Shown: positions 47,580-57,110, counted from the stretch's first letter. The stretch is DNA of 64,000 bases from Tessaracoccus lacteus (GCF_029917005.1 NZ_CP123967.1:744001-808000), one strand, 5' to 3'. Translations and numbers: made by a program. The notes: generated by a model not told the origin, from the letters alone.

Positions 47580-48678
47580 GCCCTTCGCCGCCGACGACAC
47601 GGCCTGCGCCGTCGAGCGGCTCTCGCTGCCCGGCGCCGGGGCGCCCGTCAGCGACTCGCTCCTGCTCGCCGACCACACGACACTGAGGGTGGGGGGCCCC
47701 GCCGACCGGCTGGTCGTCGCCCGCACCGAGGCCGAACTCATCGCCGCGGTCGGCGACTGCGACCTCCGTGGTGAGCCGGTGCTGGTCGTCGGCGGGGGAT
47801 CGAACCTGCTCGTGGCCGACGAGGGCTTCCGCGGCACGGTCGTCGTCGTCGCCACCCGCGGCATCTCCGCCGACGTGTCCTACTGCGGAGGCGCCGCGGT
47901 CAAGGTCGCCGCCGGCGAGAACTGGGACGACTTCGTCGCCGAGTCCATCCGCCAGGAGTGGAGCGGTATCGCCGCGCTGTCCGGCATCCCCGGCAGCGTC
48001 GGCGCGACGCCGATCCAGAACGTCGGCGCCTACGGCTCGGAGGTCGCGCAGGTCGTCACCTCCGTGCGGACCTGGGACCGCCAGGACCGCACGCAGCGCA
48101 CCTTCCCGCTCGTCGACTGCGGCTTCGCCTACCGGACGTCCCGGTTCAAGCAGAACCCCGGCCGCTACCTCGTCCTCGAGGTCGGCTACCAGTTCCCCCT
48201 CGGCGACCTCGACGCGCCCGTCGCCTACGCTGAGCTCGCGCGCACGCTCGGCGTGGAGGTGGGCACCCGCGTCAAGGGCGCGGCGGTCCGCGAGGCCGTC
48301 CTCGGCCTGCGTCGAGGCAAGGGCATGGTCCTCGACGCCGCCGACCACGACACCTGGAGCGCCGGCAGCTTCTTCACGAACCCGATCCTGACGGAGGAGG
48401 AGGCCGGCAGCCTCCCGACCGACGCGCCCCGGTTCCCGGCCGGCGACGGCCTGGTGAAGTCGAGCGCGGCCTGGCTGATCCAGCACGCGGGCTTCGGCAA
48501 GGGCTTCGGCGCTGGGGCGGCCGGGCTGTCGACCAAGCACGTGCTCGCCCTCACCAACCGCGGGGGTGCCTCCGCGGAGGATCTCGTCGAGCTGGCCCGC
48601 GAGGTGCGCGACGGCGTGGCGGAGCGGTTCGGGGTGAACCTCGACCCTGAGGTGAACCTTGTGGGCACCTCCCTGTGA
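47569..48678 (+). CDS. murB: UDP-N-acetylenolpyruvoylglucosamine reductase
   Basis: FAD- and NADPH-dependent enzyme making UDP-MurNAc for peptidoglycan, about 369 residues. FAD-binding LVVGGGSNLLV, the SGIPGSVGATPIQNVGAYG stretch, YRTSRFK, the catalytic serine in SAGSFFTNP, and the terminal glutamate near PEVNLVG are all present (type I MurB). GTG 47569 and TTG 47572 both follow GGAGG; spacing favours TTG. Starts inside the HadB-like gene. Confidence 0.95.
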   Translation: MLIEPFAADDTACAVERLSLPGAGAPVSDSLLLADHTTLRVGGPADRLVVARTEAELIAAVGDCDLRGEPVLVVGGGSNLLVADEGFRGTVVVVATRGISADVSYCGGAAVKVAAGENWDDFVAESIRQEWSGIAALSGIPGSVGATPIQNVGAYGSEVAQVVTSVRTWDRQDRTQRTFPLVDCGFAYRTSRFKQNPGRYLVLEVGYQFPLGDLDAPVAYAELARTLGVEVGTRVKGAAVREAVLGLRRGKGMVLDAADHDTWSAGSFFTNPILTEEEAGSLPTDAPRFPAGDGLVKSSAAWLIQHAGFGKGFGAGAAGLSTKHVLALTNRGGASAEDLVELAREVRDGVAERFGVNLDPEVNLVGTSL

Positions 48679-48781
48679 CAACCTCAAGTACCGGTTGAGA
48701 GGTCGAGGCCGGAAACTGGCAGGTGCCACCTGACGCTGGTTAGCCTCCGCGAGGAGCATTGTCGATCCTGGAGGACCCCCC

Positions 48782-50713
48782 ATGCGCTTCCGCCCGCTGA
48801 AGATCTTGCTGGCCACCGCCCTCGTGGCCGGTGCCATCGTCGCCCTGCCGAACATCTCGGTGCCGGAGGAGGCGGATGCCTCGACGCAGACCGACTTCAT
48901 CGCGAAGCTGGTCAAGGGGGCCCAGACCAACGAGAGGAACACGGGCATCCCGGCCTCGGTGACCATCGGCATGGCGGCCCTGGAGTCGGGCTGGGGGCGC
49001 TCGACCATGGCCACGACCGTGCCTGCCACGAAGACCGCCGACGGCAAGAAGTACACCGTCAACACGCTGTTCAACATCAAGTGCGGCACCATCGCGTCGC
49101 CGTACCAGACCGGCTGCGTGCCGATGAAAGTCAACGAGTACACCTCGGGCGGCAAGGAGTACTACACCGTCTCCAAGTTCCGCACGTACTCCAGCTGGAC
49201 CAACTCCATGCTCGACTACGGTCGGCTCCTGACGTCGGCGTCGCGCTACTCGGCGGCCTTCAGCTACACCAAGTACCCGGACCAGTTCGTCACGGAGATC
49301 CGCAAGGGCGGCTACGCGACGGACCCGAACTACGCCACCAAGGTGATCAACATCATGGCGTCGTACAACCTGTACCAGTACAACGTGAACGGCGGTAAGG
49401 CCGGCTACCCCTGGAAGACCGCGCAGACCAGCAAGACCTACCCGACCATCGCGATCGGGGCCAGCGGCCCGACGGTCAAGACGCTGCAGCGGCTGATCAA
49501 CCTGCGCACCGGCACGAGCCTGACGATCGACGGGGGCTTCGGCACCGCTACACAGAACGCGGTCAGGCAGTTCCAGGCCATCAACCACCTCACCGTCGAC
49601 GGGAAGGCCGGGGACCAGACCTGGGCGGCGCTCGTCGGCACGGTCAGGAGCGGCAACAGCGGCCGACTGGTCGAGATCATGCAGTACGAGCTGAGGTATG
49701 AGGGCTACACGCTGACGGCCAACAAGAAGTTCGACGCCACGACCCTGGCTGTGGTCCAGACCTACCAGCAGGCCAAGGGTCTGACCGTCGACGGTGTCGT
49801 CGGTACCAAGACGTGGGCGCAGCTCCTCAAGACGACCACGCAGCTGACGTCCCCGCCCACCAACACGACCGTCTCGCCCCCCAGCACCACGCCGGTGAGC
49901 TACAAGAGCCTCAAGGAGGGCGACAGCGGGTCGACCGTCAAGACCCTCCAGCGCCTCCTCAACGCCCGGGCCGGGACGAAGATCACTGTCGACGGCCTCT
50001 ACGGCACCACGACCGTCGCGGGCGTGAAGAAGTTCCAGAAGGCCAAGGGGATCTCGCAGACCGGGACGATGAACAACGCCACCTGGAAGGCGCTGCTGCC
50101 GGCCCTCAAGAAGGGCGCCACCGGCACCCAGGTCAAGATCCTGCAGTACGAGCTGCGGTACTCCGGCTTCCTGACGACCATCAACGGCAAGTTCGACACC
50201 ACGACCGTCAACGCCATGAAGAGCTACCAGAAGGTCAAGAAGATCTCGACCACCGGCGGCACCGGCCCCCGCACCTGGGCGGCGCTGCTGGCGACCAACT
50301 CCTCGGTCTCCGTGTTCCCCGAGCTCCAGCGCGGGGACCGGGGCAACGACGTCCGCACGCTGCAGCGCCTCCTCAACGCCCGCGGCGGGGCCAAGCTCAC
50401 CGTCGACGGGGTCTTCGGGGCGAGCACGCAGAGCGCGGTGAAGAAGTACCAGAAGGAGAAGAAGCTCAGCCAGACCGGCATCGTCGACACGAACACCTGG
50501 ACCAAGCTGGCGCCGACCCTCAAGAAGGGCAGCACCAACTCCGGGGCGGTCAAGGCCCTGCAGTACGAGCTGCGCTACGCCGGCTACAGCATCTCGGCGA
50601 CGGGGAGGTTCGACACCGCCACCATCACCGCCGTGAAGAAGTACCAGAGCGCGAAGAAGCTCTCGGCCAGCGGCACCGTCGGCCCCACCATGTGGAAGAA
50701 GCTGCTCGGCTGA
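48782..50713 (+). CDS. Secreted cell-wall glucosaminidase with six peptidoglycan-binding modules
   Basis: 643 residues. A signal peptide (about 1-30) precedes a GH73/LytG-type N-acetylglucosaminidase domain with the catalytic glutamate in AALESGWGRS and the TLFNIKCGT and YSSWTNSMLDYGRLL stretches. From about residue 218 to the end lie six peptidoglycan-binding type 1 modules, alternating two subtypes: one with KTLQRLLNAR, the other with LQYELRYxGY. A Thr/Pro/Ser linker separates modules 2 and 3. It likely cuts the glycan chains of the wall during growth or separation. The GGAGGA ribosome site lies 6 bp before the ATG. Confidence 0.9.
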   Translation: MRFRPLKILLATALVAGAIVALPNISVPEEADASTQTDFIAKLVKGAQTNERNTGIPASVTIGMAALESGWGRSTMATTVPATKTADGKKYTVNTLFNIKCGTIASPYQTGCVPMKVNEYTSGGKEYYTVSKFRTYSSWTNSMLDYGRLLTSASRYSAAFSYTKYPDQFVTEIRKGGYATDPNYATKVINIMASYNLYQYNVNGGKAGYPWKTAQTSKTYPTIAIGASGPTVKTLQRLINLRTGTSLTIDGGFGTATQNAVRQFQAINHLTVDGKAGDQTWAALVGTVRSGNSGRLVEIMQYELRYEGYTLTANKKFDATTLAVVQTYQQAKGLTVDGVVGTKTWAQLLKTTTQLTSPPTNTTVSPPSTTPVSYKSLKEGDSGSTVKTLQRLLNARAGTKITVDGLYGTTTVAGVKKFQKAKGISQTGTMNNATWKALLPALKKGATGTQVKILQYELRYSGFLTTINGKFDTTTVNAMKSYQKVKKISTTGGTGPRTWAALLATNSSVSVFPELQRGDRGNDVRTLQRLLNARGGAKLTVDGVFGASTQSAVKKYQKEKKLSQTGIVDTNTWTKLAPTLKKGSTNSGAVKALQYELRYAGYSISATGRFDTATITAVKKYQSAKKLSASGTVGPTMWKKLLG

Positions 50714-50725
50714 GTCCCAGGGAGG

Positions 50726-51904
50726 TCAGGAGTCCTGTGCGTCGATGAGCGCACAGGCCCCGACGAAGCCCGCCGCGTAGGTCCGGGCCGCGAGACGCAG
50801 CGTCTCGCGCCCGGGCAGGTAGGCCCCCTGGTGCAGGCCGGCGCCGGAGATGCGGCCGGTGCCCACGAAGCACATCAGCGACGCCGTCTCGGGCCCGTAC
50901 TCGGCGAAGTCGTCGGAGCCGCAGGATCGGAACGGGGTCTCTGCCACCGTGATCCCGGCCCGCACCAGCTGCGGATCGACCCGGTGCACGAGCGACGGGT
51001 CGTTGACCAGCGCGGGGCCGCCGTCCATGATCCGCGCGGTGGCCACGGCCCCACGGCTGGCGGCGATCGATTCGGCGGCCAGCACGATCGCCTGCTGCAG
51101 CTGCAGCCGGTCGGCGTCGTGGAAGCTGCGGATCGATCCCCTCGCCCTCGCCTCCCCGGGGATGACGTTCGGCGCGGTCCCGGCGGAGATTTCCCCGAAG
51201 GACACGACACACGGGTGGATCGGGTTGATGATCCGCGACGGCAGCGACGACAGGGCGTCGATGATGGCGGCGAGCGTGGTGATGGGGTCGACGGCCAGGT
51301 GTGGGTAGGCGCCGTGCCCCGACTGCCCGCGCACGACGATCTCGAAAGCGTCGAAGGCGGCGTTGACCGCCCCGGCGCCGGTCGACACCACACCAGGGGT
51401 CACCTGCGGCTGGACGTGGACGCCGAGCATGGCCTCCACCTCCTGTTCACCCAGCAGGCCCGACGCCACGACGTCGGTCGCGCCGGGCGTGGTCGCCTCT
51501 TCGCGGGGCTGCAGGACGGGCAGCATGGCGTGCGGCAGCTCAAGGTCGCGGGCCGCCGTCAGGAGGGCCCAGAGGGCGGCCAGGTGGATGTCGTGGCCGC
51601 AGGCGTGCATGATCCCGTGCCGCTGCGAGCGCCACTCGACGGTGGTGGCCTCGAGCACCGGCAGGGCATCCATCTCGGCCCGCAGCCCGACGGCGGCGCC
51701 GGCCGGGCCGGTCCTGGCCCACGCGCCCGTGTGGGCGACGGGGGACCAGTCGAGCCAGGCAGTGGCGGCCATGAACAGGTCGCGGGTCGGCTCCTCCTCG
51801 CCGCTCAGCTGCGGGTCGGCGTGGATGGCGCGCCGCAGCTCGGCAGCCTCCGGAAGCGCCTTCTCGATGCCGGCGACCAGGTCCTTCAGCAGCGACTCGC
51901 TCAT
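50726..51904 (-). CDS. M20 family amidohydrolase
   Basis: Zinc-dependent aminoacylase/IAA-amino-acid-hydrolase-type enzyme of 392 residues. MHACGHDIH gives the first metal ligands, REEATTPGATDVV the catalytic glutamate region, and a dimerisation insert follows. The exact amide substrate cannot be told. The ATG at 51904 lies 8 bp from the shared CCTATAGG box, so the transcript is probably leaderless. Only 12 bp separate its end from the convergent glucosaminidase gene. Confidence 0.9.
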   Translation of the reverse strand: MSESLLKDLVAGIEKALPEAAELRRAIHADPQLSGEEEPTRDLFMAATAWLDWSPVAHTGAWARTGPAGAAVGLRAEMDALPVLEATTVEWRSQRHGIMHACGHDIHLAALWALLTAARDLELPHAMLPVLQPREEATTPGATDVVASGLLGEQEVEAMLGVHVQPQVTPGVVSTGAGAVNAAFDAFEIVVRGQSGHGAYPHLAVDPITTLAAIIDALSSLPSRIINPIHPCVVSFGEISAGTAPNVIPGEARARGSIRSFHDADRLQLQQAIVLAAESIAASRGAVATARIMDGGPALVNDPSLVHRVDPQLVRAGITVAETPFRSCGSDDFAEYGPETASLMCFVGTGRISGAGLHQGAYLPGRETLRLAARTYAAGFVGACALIDAQDS

Positions 51905-51912
51905 GCCCGGAG

Positions 51913-51920
51913 CCTATAGG
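51913..51920. promoter_or_regulatory. Shared palindromic -10 box of divergent genes
   Basis: CCTATAGG is a perfect palindrome reading TATAGG on both strands. It ends 8 bp before ATG 51929 on the plus strand and 8 bp before ATG 51904 on the minus strand. The full intergenic gap is only 24 bp, so both -35 regions would lie inside the opposite coding sequence. Confidence 0.6.
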
Positions 51921-51928
51921 GTGGCAGG

Positions 51929-53707
51929 ATGCCCCGCCCCGAACCGACGTCCCGCGTCTCGCCGCCCGGGCCGCCGGCGTTCTGGCGGCTGCTTCCCTAC
52001 GCGCGCCCCTACGGGTGGCAGTTCGCGGTCTCCTTCGCGCTCGCGCCCGTCCAGGTGCTCGCGACCATCGGCATCCCGCTGCTGCTCGGCGCGGCGGTCG
52101 ACGGCCCGATGAGCCGCGGCGATCTCCCCGGCCTGCTCTGGTTCGCGCTGGCGCTGCTGGGGCTCGGGGCCGCCGAGGCGTTCTGCTCGTTCCTGCGCCG
52201 CTGGGTGATGGTGCGGGCCACGTCACATCTCGAGGCGGACATCCGCGTCGACCTCTTCGACCGCCTGCAGCGCCTGCCACTCGGATTCCACAAGGCCTGG
52301 GAGTCCGGCCAGCTGCTGTCCAGGTCCATGAGCGACCTCGGCGTCATCCGACGCTTCCTGTCCTTCGGCCTGGTGGTGCTGCTGATGAGCAGCGTCCAGA
52401 TCGTCGTGGTCGTCGGCATCATGCTCGCCACGCTGTGGCACGTCGGGCTGGCCGTGCTGGTGCTCGTCGTTCCGGTCGTGGTCGCCGCGTACCAGCTGAT
52501 GTCGCGCTTCGGCGTCGTGTCGCGTCGTCTGCAGGATCTGACCGGCGACGTAGCCTCCTCCGCGGAGGAGTCGCTGCACGGCGTCAGGGTCATCCGTTCC
52601 TTCGGCCGCGCCCGTTACGCCGGCCGCTCCTTCGACAGGCGGGCCATGGCCCTGCGCGACGCCGGGGTCGCGCGCATGGACCTCGCGGCCGTGGCGTGGA
52701 CTCTGATGGAGGTGTTCCCGTCCGTGCTCCTGCTCGTCGTCCTGATCGGCGTGAGCTTCGGCGTGGCCGGCGGCGCCCTGAGCCTCGGCGCCGCCGTCAC
52801 CTTCGTGACCCTGCTCCTGTCGCTGTCCTGGCCGATCGCGAGCCTCGGGTTCCTGCTGTCCTTCGCGCGCGAGGCGGCCACCGCGGCCGACCGCATCGTC
52901 GAGGTGTTCGACGCGCCGCTGACGATCGTCTCCGGCCAGGAGAAGCTCGCCGAGGCACGCGGCAGGCTCGAGCTGCGCGGCGTCAGCTTCACGTTCCCGG
53001 ACGCCGACGAGCCCACGCTGGACGAGCTCAACCTGGTGATCGAGCCGGGGGAGACCGTGGCCCTGGTCGGCGGCACCGGGTCCGGGAAGTCGACGCTCGT
53101 CTCCCTGATCCCGCGCCTGGTCGACGTCACCGCCGGGCAGGTCCTGGTCGACGGCGTCGACGTCCGGGACCTCGACCTCGCCCAGCTCCGCAGCCTGGTC
53201 GGCACGGCCTTCGAGGACCCGATCCTGTTCTCCATGTCGGCACGCGAGAACCTCACCCTCGGCCGGCCGGACGCGAGCGAGGAGGACATCGCCGACGCGA
53301 TCCGCGTGGCCCACGCCGGGTTCGTCCACGACCTCCCCTGGGGGCTGGAGACCCGGCTGGGGGAGCAGGGGCTGAGTCTGTCGGGCGGCCAGCGGCAGCG
53401 TCTCGCCCTGGCCCGCGCCATCCTCGTCTCGCCCCGGATCCTGGTGCTCGACGACACCCTCAGCGCCCTCGACATCCACACCGAGGCCGAGGTGGAGGAG
53501 GCGCTCAGGTCGACGCTGGTCGGCGTCACGGGGCTGGTCGTCGCGCACCGAGCGTCGACGGTGCTGCTGGCGGACCGCGTCGCCATGCTCGTCGGCGGCC
53601 GCATCGCCCACGTCGGCACCCACGCCGACCTGCTCAGGGACGTGCCGGAGTACCGGGAGCTGCTGAGCGCCGACTACTCGATCGCGCTCGGAGGTGACGA
53701 GTCATGA
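51929..53707 (+). CDS. ABC exporter half-transporter, degenerate catalytic site
   Basis: 592 residues, six helices then an ATPase domain. Walker A is GGTGSGKST, signature LSGGQRQRLAL, but Walker B ends VLDDTLSALD: the catalytic glutamate is aspartate. That is the classic degenerate-site subunit of a heterodimeric type IV exporter. The partner follows with a four-base overlap. Drug or lipid export is typical of the family; the substrate here is unknown. Confidence 0.92.
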   Translation: MPRPEPTSRVSPPGPPAFWRLLPYARPYGWQFAVSFALAPVQVLATIGIPLLLGAAVDGPMSRGDLPGLLWFALALLGLGAAEAFCSFLRRWVMVRATSHLEADIRVDLFDRLQRLPLGFHKAWESGQLLSRSMSDLGVIRRFLSFGLVVLLMSSVQIVVVVGIMLATLWHVGLAVLVLVVPVVVAAYQLMSRFGVVSRRLQDLTGDVASSAEESLHGVRVIRSFGRARYAGRSFDRRAMALRDAGVARMDLAAVAWTLMEVFPSVLLLVVLIGVSFGVAGGALSLGAAVTFVTLLLSLSWPIASLGFLLSFAREAATAADRIVEVFDAPLTIVSGQEKLAEARGRLELRGVSFTFPDADEPTLDELNLVIEPGETVALVGGTGSGKSTLVSLIPRLVDVTAGQVLVDGVDVRDLDLAQLRSLVGTAFEDPILFSMSARENLTLGRPDASEEDIADAIRVAHAGFVHDLPWGLETRLGEQGLSLSGGQRQRLALARAILVSPRILVLDDTLSALDIHTEAEVEEALRSTLVGVTGLVVAHRASTVLLADRVAMLVGGRIAHVGTHADLLRDVPEYRELLSADYSIALGGDES

Positions 53708-55518
53708 CCGCCCCCGACGCGATGTCCCCCGACCAGTGGCGCGGCGTGAAGGACGTGAGCCAGCCCGAGCGCGACGCCGCTGGCGGCCTGCGCGGCCCGT
53801 CGAGGCGCCTGCTGAGGGAGCTCCTGCGCCCGTGGCGCGGCGCGATCGCCGTCCTCACGCTCGTGGTCATCCTGCAGGCCGGGGCTCAGCTCCTGATCCC
53901 CGTGCTCGTCGGCCGCGTGCTGGACCACGGGCTGACCGGTGGCGGGCGGGAGCTGTGGGGGCCGCTCGCGCTCATGGCGGCCGCGATCGTCGTGCAGACC
54001 GTGACGCGCGTGACGTTCCTCCGCCGCTCTGGCCGGGTGGGCAACGAGATCCTCCTGGAGCTCCGGCGGCGCCTGTTCGCGCAGTTCCAGCGCCAGGACA
54101 TCGCCTTCCACGACCGGTACACCTCGGGTCGGGCCGTCTCACGCATCACGAGCGACGTGGAGTCGGTGCAGGAGCTCGTCATGGAGGGCCTCGACACCGT
54201 CGTCATCGCCGTCCTGACCATCGTGGGCGCCAGCGCCATCATGATCTGGCTCGACTGGAGGCTCGCGCTGTTCGCGTTCGCCTCCTACCCTCCGCTGGCC
54301 CTGCTGATGCGCTGGTTCGCGCGGGCTTCCACCAGTGCCTTCAGGTCGGTGCGTACGAGGTCCGCGCTGGTCATCGTGCAGTTCATCGAGACCATGACCG
54401 GCATCAAGGCCGTCCAGGCCTTCCGCCGGGAGGCGCGCTCCGCGCAGATCTACGACGCCGTGGCGGTCGACTACCGCGACGCCAATGTGCGCGCCTTCCG
54501 GGTCTTCGCCAGGGCCATGCCGGGCATCCAGTTCGTGGGCAACCTCGGCATCGTGCTCGTGGTGCTCGGCGGCGGGTGGCTCGTGATCGGCGGCGACGTC
54601 AGCGTCGGCACCATGGCGGCGTTCGTGCTCTACGTCCGCATGTTCTTCGACCCCATGCAGGATCTGAGCCAGTTCATCTCCACGCTGCAGTCCGCGCTCA
54701 CCGGCCTGGAGAAGATCGCCGGCGTGCTGGCCGAGCCCGCGCACGTCGCGGACCCGGTGGACCCCGTCGACCCGGGGCGCGTCGGGGGCCGCGTGACGCT
54801 CGACGACGTCCGTTTCGGGTACCTCGACGACGTGACGGTGCTGCCGGGCCTCGACCTCGACATCCCGGCCGGGCAGTCGCTCGCCCTGGTCGGCACCACG
54901 GGCGCGGGGAAGACGACGATCGCGAAGCTCGTCGCCCGGTTCTACGACCCGCAGGCGGGGGCCGTGCTTCTGGACGGGCACGATCTGCGCACCCTCGACG
55001 ACGCGACGCTGCGCCGCAACGTCACGCTGGTCACGCAGGAGAACTTCATCTTCGCCGGCACCATCGCCGACAACATCGCGTTCGGGAGACCGGATGCGAG
55101 CCGCGACGAGATCGAGGACGCGGCCCGCGTCGTCGGTGCCCATACGTTCATCGAGGCGATGCGCGACGGCTACGACACAGACACGGGCAAGCGCGGCTCG
55201 CGGCTGTCGGCGGGGCAGCGGCAGCTGATCGCCTTCGCCCGCGTCATCCTGGCCAACCCGCGCGTGCTGATCCTCGACGAGGCGACCAGCTCCCTGGACA
55301 TCCCCACCGAGCGGCTCGTGCAGGCTGCACTGTCGACGATCCTGGCCGACCGGACGGCGATCATCATCGCCCACCGGCTCTCGACCGTCGAGATCGCCGA
55401 CCGCGTCGTCGTCCTCCAGCACGGCACCGTCGTGGAGGACGGGAGCCCGGCCGACCTGGTAGCCGGCGACGGCGAGTTCGCCTCGCTGCATCGGGCCTGG
55501 GTCTCGTCCCTGGCCTGA
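53704..55518 (+). CDS. ABC exporter half-transporter, catalytic partner
   Basis: 604 residues with six helices, Walker A GTTGAGKTT, Walker B LILDEATSSLD with the catalytic glutamate present, and an altered signature LSAGQRQLIAF (SGG to SAG). An altered signature in the partner of a degenerate Walker B subunit is what heterodimeric exporters show. ATGA overlap with the first subunit means they are made together. Confidence 0.92.
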   Translation: MTAPDAMSPDQWRGVKDVSQPERDAAGGLRGPSRRLLRELLRPWRGAIAVLTLVVILQAGAQLLIPVLVGRVLDHGLTGGGRELWGPLALMAAAIVVQTVTRVTFLRRSGRVGNEILLELRRRLFAQFQRQDIAFHDRYTSGRAVSRITSDVESVQELVMEGLDTVVIAVLTIVGASAIMIWLDWRLALFAFASYPPLALLMRWFARASTSAFRSVRTRSALVIVQFIETMTGIKAVQAFRREARSAQIYDAVAVDYRDANVRAFRVFARAMPGIQFVGNLGIVLVVLGGGWLVIGGDVSVGTMAAFVLYVRMFFDPMQDLSQFISTLQSALTGLEKIAGVLAEPAHVADPVDPVDPGRVGGRVTLDDVRFGYLDDVTVLPGLDLDIPAGQSLALVGTTGAGKTTIAKLVARFYDPQAGAVLLDGHDLRTLDDATLRRNVTLVTQENFIFAGTIADNIAFGRPDASRDEIEDAARVVGAHTFIEAMRDGYDTDTGKRGSRLSAGQRQLIAFARVILANPRVLILDEATSSLDIPTERLVQAALSTILADRTAIIIAHRLSTVEIADRVVVLQHGTVVEDGSPADLVAGDGEFASLHRAWVSSLA

Positions 55519-55531
55519 CCTGGACCCTCAG

Positions 55532-55561
55532 TTCGACTCGGCGGGCGATAGCGCCTATAGT
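55532..55561 (+). promoter_or_regulatory. Probable promoter of tRNA-Trp/secE/nusG
   Basis: TTCGAC (55532-55537), 18-bp spacer, TATAGT (55556-55561). The start would be near 55568, about 70 bp before tRNA-Trp. The -10 is good and the -35 is modest. Confidence 0.5.
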
Positions 55562-55639
55562 GGAACAGGTCCGACACGGTCTGTCCCCGCTGGTGTGCGC
55601 TCGCGAGAGCGTCGAGAGGGGCCCGGAAAGCGTCGGCGA

Positions 55640-55712
<73 letters not shown>

Positions 55713-55742
55713 CGAGGTGGCCGGGTAGTCCGGCCGCCCCAC

Positions 55743-55783
55743 ATGCGCCTTTTGACCCCGCGGGGTCAGGGGCATTTTGTTTG
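55743..55783 (+). terminator. Terminator-like hairpin between tRNA-Trp and secE
   Basis: TGACCCCGCGGGGTCA (55753-55768) is a perfect 16-bp palindrome, lengthened by ATGCGCC/GGGGCAT flanks with one mismatch, and followed by TTTTGTTTGT. It probably separates the tRNA from secE or attenuates read-through. Confidence 0.55.
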
Positions 55784-55802
55784 TCGAGCGAAGGGATGCA
55801 GC

Positions 55803-56252
55803 GTGAGCGAGAAGTCGCGCGACGAGCTGGACCGCGAAGAGGTCGCGGAAACCGGCGAGCCGGACGCTGCCGTCGAGGAATCCGCTGAGGAGGCCGACGA
55901 GGTCGCGACGGACGGGATCGACGCACCCGAGGAGCTCGCAGGGGACGACGAACGGGGGGCCGAGACCTCCGTGATCGTCCGCAAGACGGCTAAGGCCCCG
56001 GTCCGCAAGAAGGACCGTCCCACGCCCAAGCGTGAGGACGCCAAGGACGACGAGGACCCGTACAAGGCCAAGAACCCCGCGCATTTCGCCCGCCAGAGCG
56101 CCGGCGAGTTGAAGCGCGTCGTGTGGCCCACGTGGCCGCAGACGCTGACGATGTTCGGCGCCGTGCTGGTGTTCGTGCTGATCATGATCGCGATCGTCGG
56201 CGTGCTGGACCTCGCCTTCGGCTGGTCGCTACTGAAGGTGTTTGGGAGCTGA
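55803..56252 (+). CDS. secE: Preprotein translocase subunit SecE
   Basis: 149 residues. The C-terminal 65 residues are the SecE core: ELKRVVWPTWPQTLTMFGAVLVF then a single membrane helix. The N-terminal 80 or so residues are a highly acidic then basic extension, longer than in most bacteria. GTG 55803 is chosen for the upstream AAGGGA; no in-frame ATG competes. nusG follows after 3 bp. Confidence 0.93.
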   Translation: MSEKSRDELDREEVAETGEPDAAVEESAEEADEVATDGIDAPEELAGDDERGAETSVIVRKTAKAPVRKKDRPTPKREDAKDDEDPYKAKNPAHFARQSAGELKRVVWPTWPQTLTMFGAVLVFVLIMIAIVGVLDLAFGWSLLKVFGS

Positions 56253-56255
56253 TCC

Positions 56256-57050
56256 ATGACTGACAACAACGACTTCGAGATCGACCTCGGCAGCGTCGAC
56301 GAGACGCCCGCCGAGGACTTCGAGATCGACCTGGGCGCGCTCACCGCGCCCGACACCCAGGACGAGGAAGCCCCCGTCGAGCTGGCCGAGGACGTCGACG
56401 CCGAGGAGGCGGCCGAGGCAGCCGACCAGGACGACGCCGTCGCCGCCGCACTCGAGGAGCTGCGCACCGAGCTGGAGGCCAAGTTCGGCGAGTGGTACGT
56501 CATCCACACGTACTCGGGCATGGAGAACCGCGTCAAGCAGAACGTCGACTCCCGCGCCCAGACCCTCAACATGGAGGACTACATCTTCGAGACCGTGGTC
56601 CCCACCGAAGAGGTCGTCGAGATCCGCAACAACACGCGCAAGACGGTCACCCGCTGCGTGCTGCCCGGCTACGTCCTCATCCGGATGGACCTGACGAACG
56701 AATCGTGGAGCGTCGTCCGCCAGACCCCGTCCGTCACCGGCTTCGTCGGCAACGGCCAGGACCCCGTGCCGCTGTCCATCGACGAGGTCGTCCACATGCT
56801 TACCCCCTCCGTCGTCGCGAAGGTGAACGCCGCCCAGGCGACCACCCAGGCGACGCGGAAGAGGAAGGTCGAGGTTGTCGACTTCACCGTCGGCGACTCC
56901 GTCATGGTCGTCGACGGCCCCTTCGCAGGGGTGCACGCGACGATCACCGAGATCAACGCCAACTCTCAGCGGCTCAGGGCTCTCGTCGAGATCCTCGGCC
57001 GGGAGACCCCCGTCGACCTGGAATTCAAGCAGGTCGAGAAGGTCGTCTAA
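56256..57050 (+). CDS. nusG: Transcription termination/antitermination protein NusG
   Basis: 264 residues. The NGN domain starts at [18 protein letters not shown] near residue 78 and the KOW domain contains [17 protein letters not shown] near 210. An acidic 75-residue N-terminal extension contains a duplicated FEIDLG motif (residues 5-10 and 20-25 approximately). Binds RNA polymerase and Rho or S10. Co-transcribed with secE. Confidence 0.96.
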   Translation: MTDNNDFEIDLGSVDETPAEDFEIDLGALTAPDTQDEEAPVELAEDVDAEEAAEAADQDDAVAAALEELRTELEAKFGEWYVIHTYSGMENRVKQNVDSRAQTLNMEDYIFETVVPTEEVVEIRNNTRKTVTRCVLPGYVLIRMDLTNESWSVVRQTPSVTGFVGNGQDPVPLSIDEVVHMLTPSVVAKVNAAQATTQATRKRKVEVVDFTVGDSVMVVDGPFAGVHATITEINANSQRLRALVEILGRETPVDLEFKQVEKVV

Positions 57051-57063
57051 GATAGTGCGTCGC

Positions 57064-57079
57064 GCCCGGGCAACCGGGC
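57064..57079 (+). promoter_or_regulatory. Small GNRA hairpin in the rplK leader
   Basis: GCCCGG, loop GCAA, CCGGGC: a perfect 6-bp stem closed by a GNRA tetraloop, 31 bp before rplK. Leaders of L11 operons often carry an L1 binding site; whether this is it cannot be told from sequence. Confidence 0.35.
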
Positions 57080-57110
57080 TCATCCATCCATTCAGGTAAA
57101 GGACCCATCC

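Noticed and set aside
48711-48741. A SigE-type promoter (GGAAAC and GGTT) before the glucosaminidase
   Set aside because: The spacer of 21 bp is too long for ECF promoters and the -35 is not an exact match.
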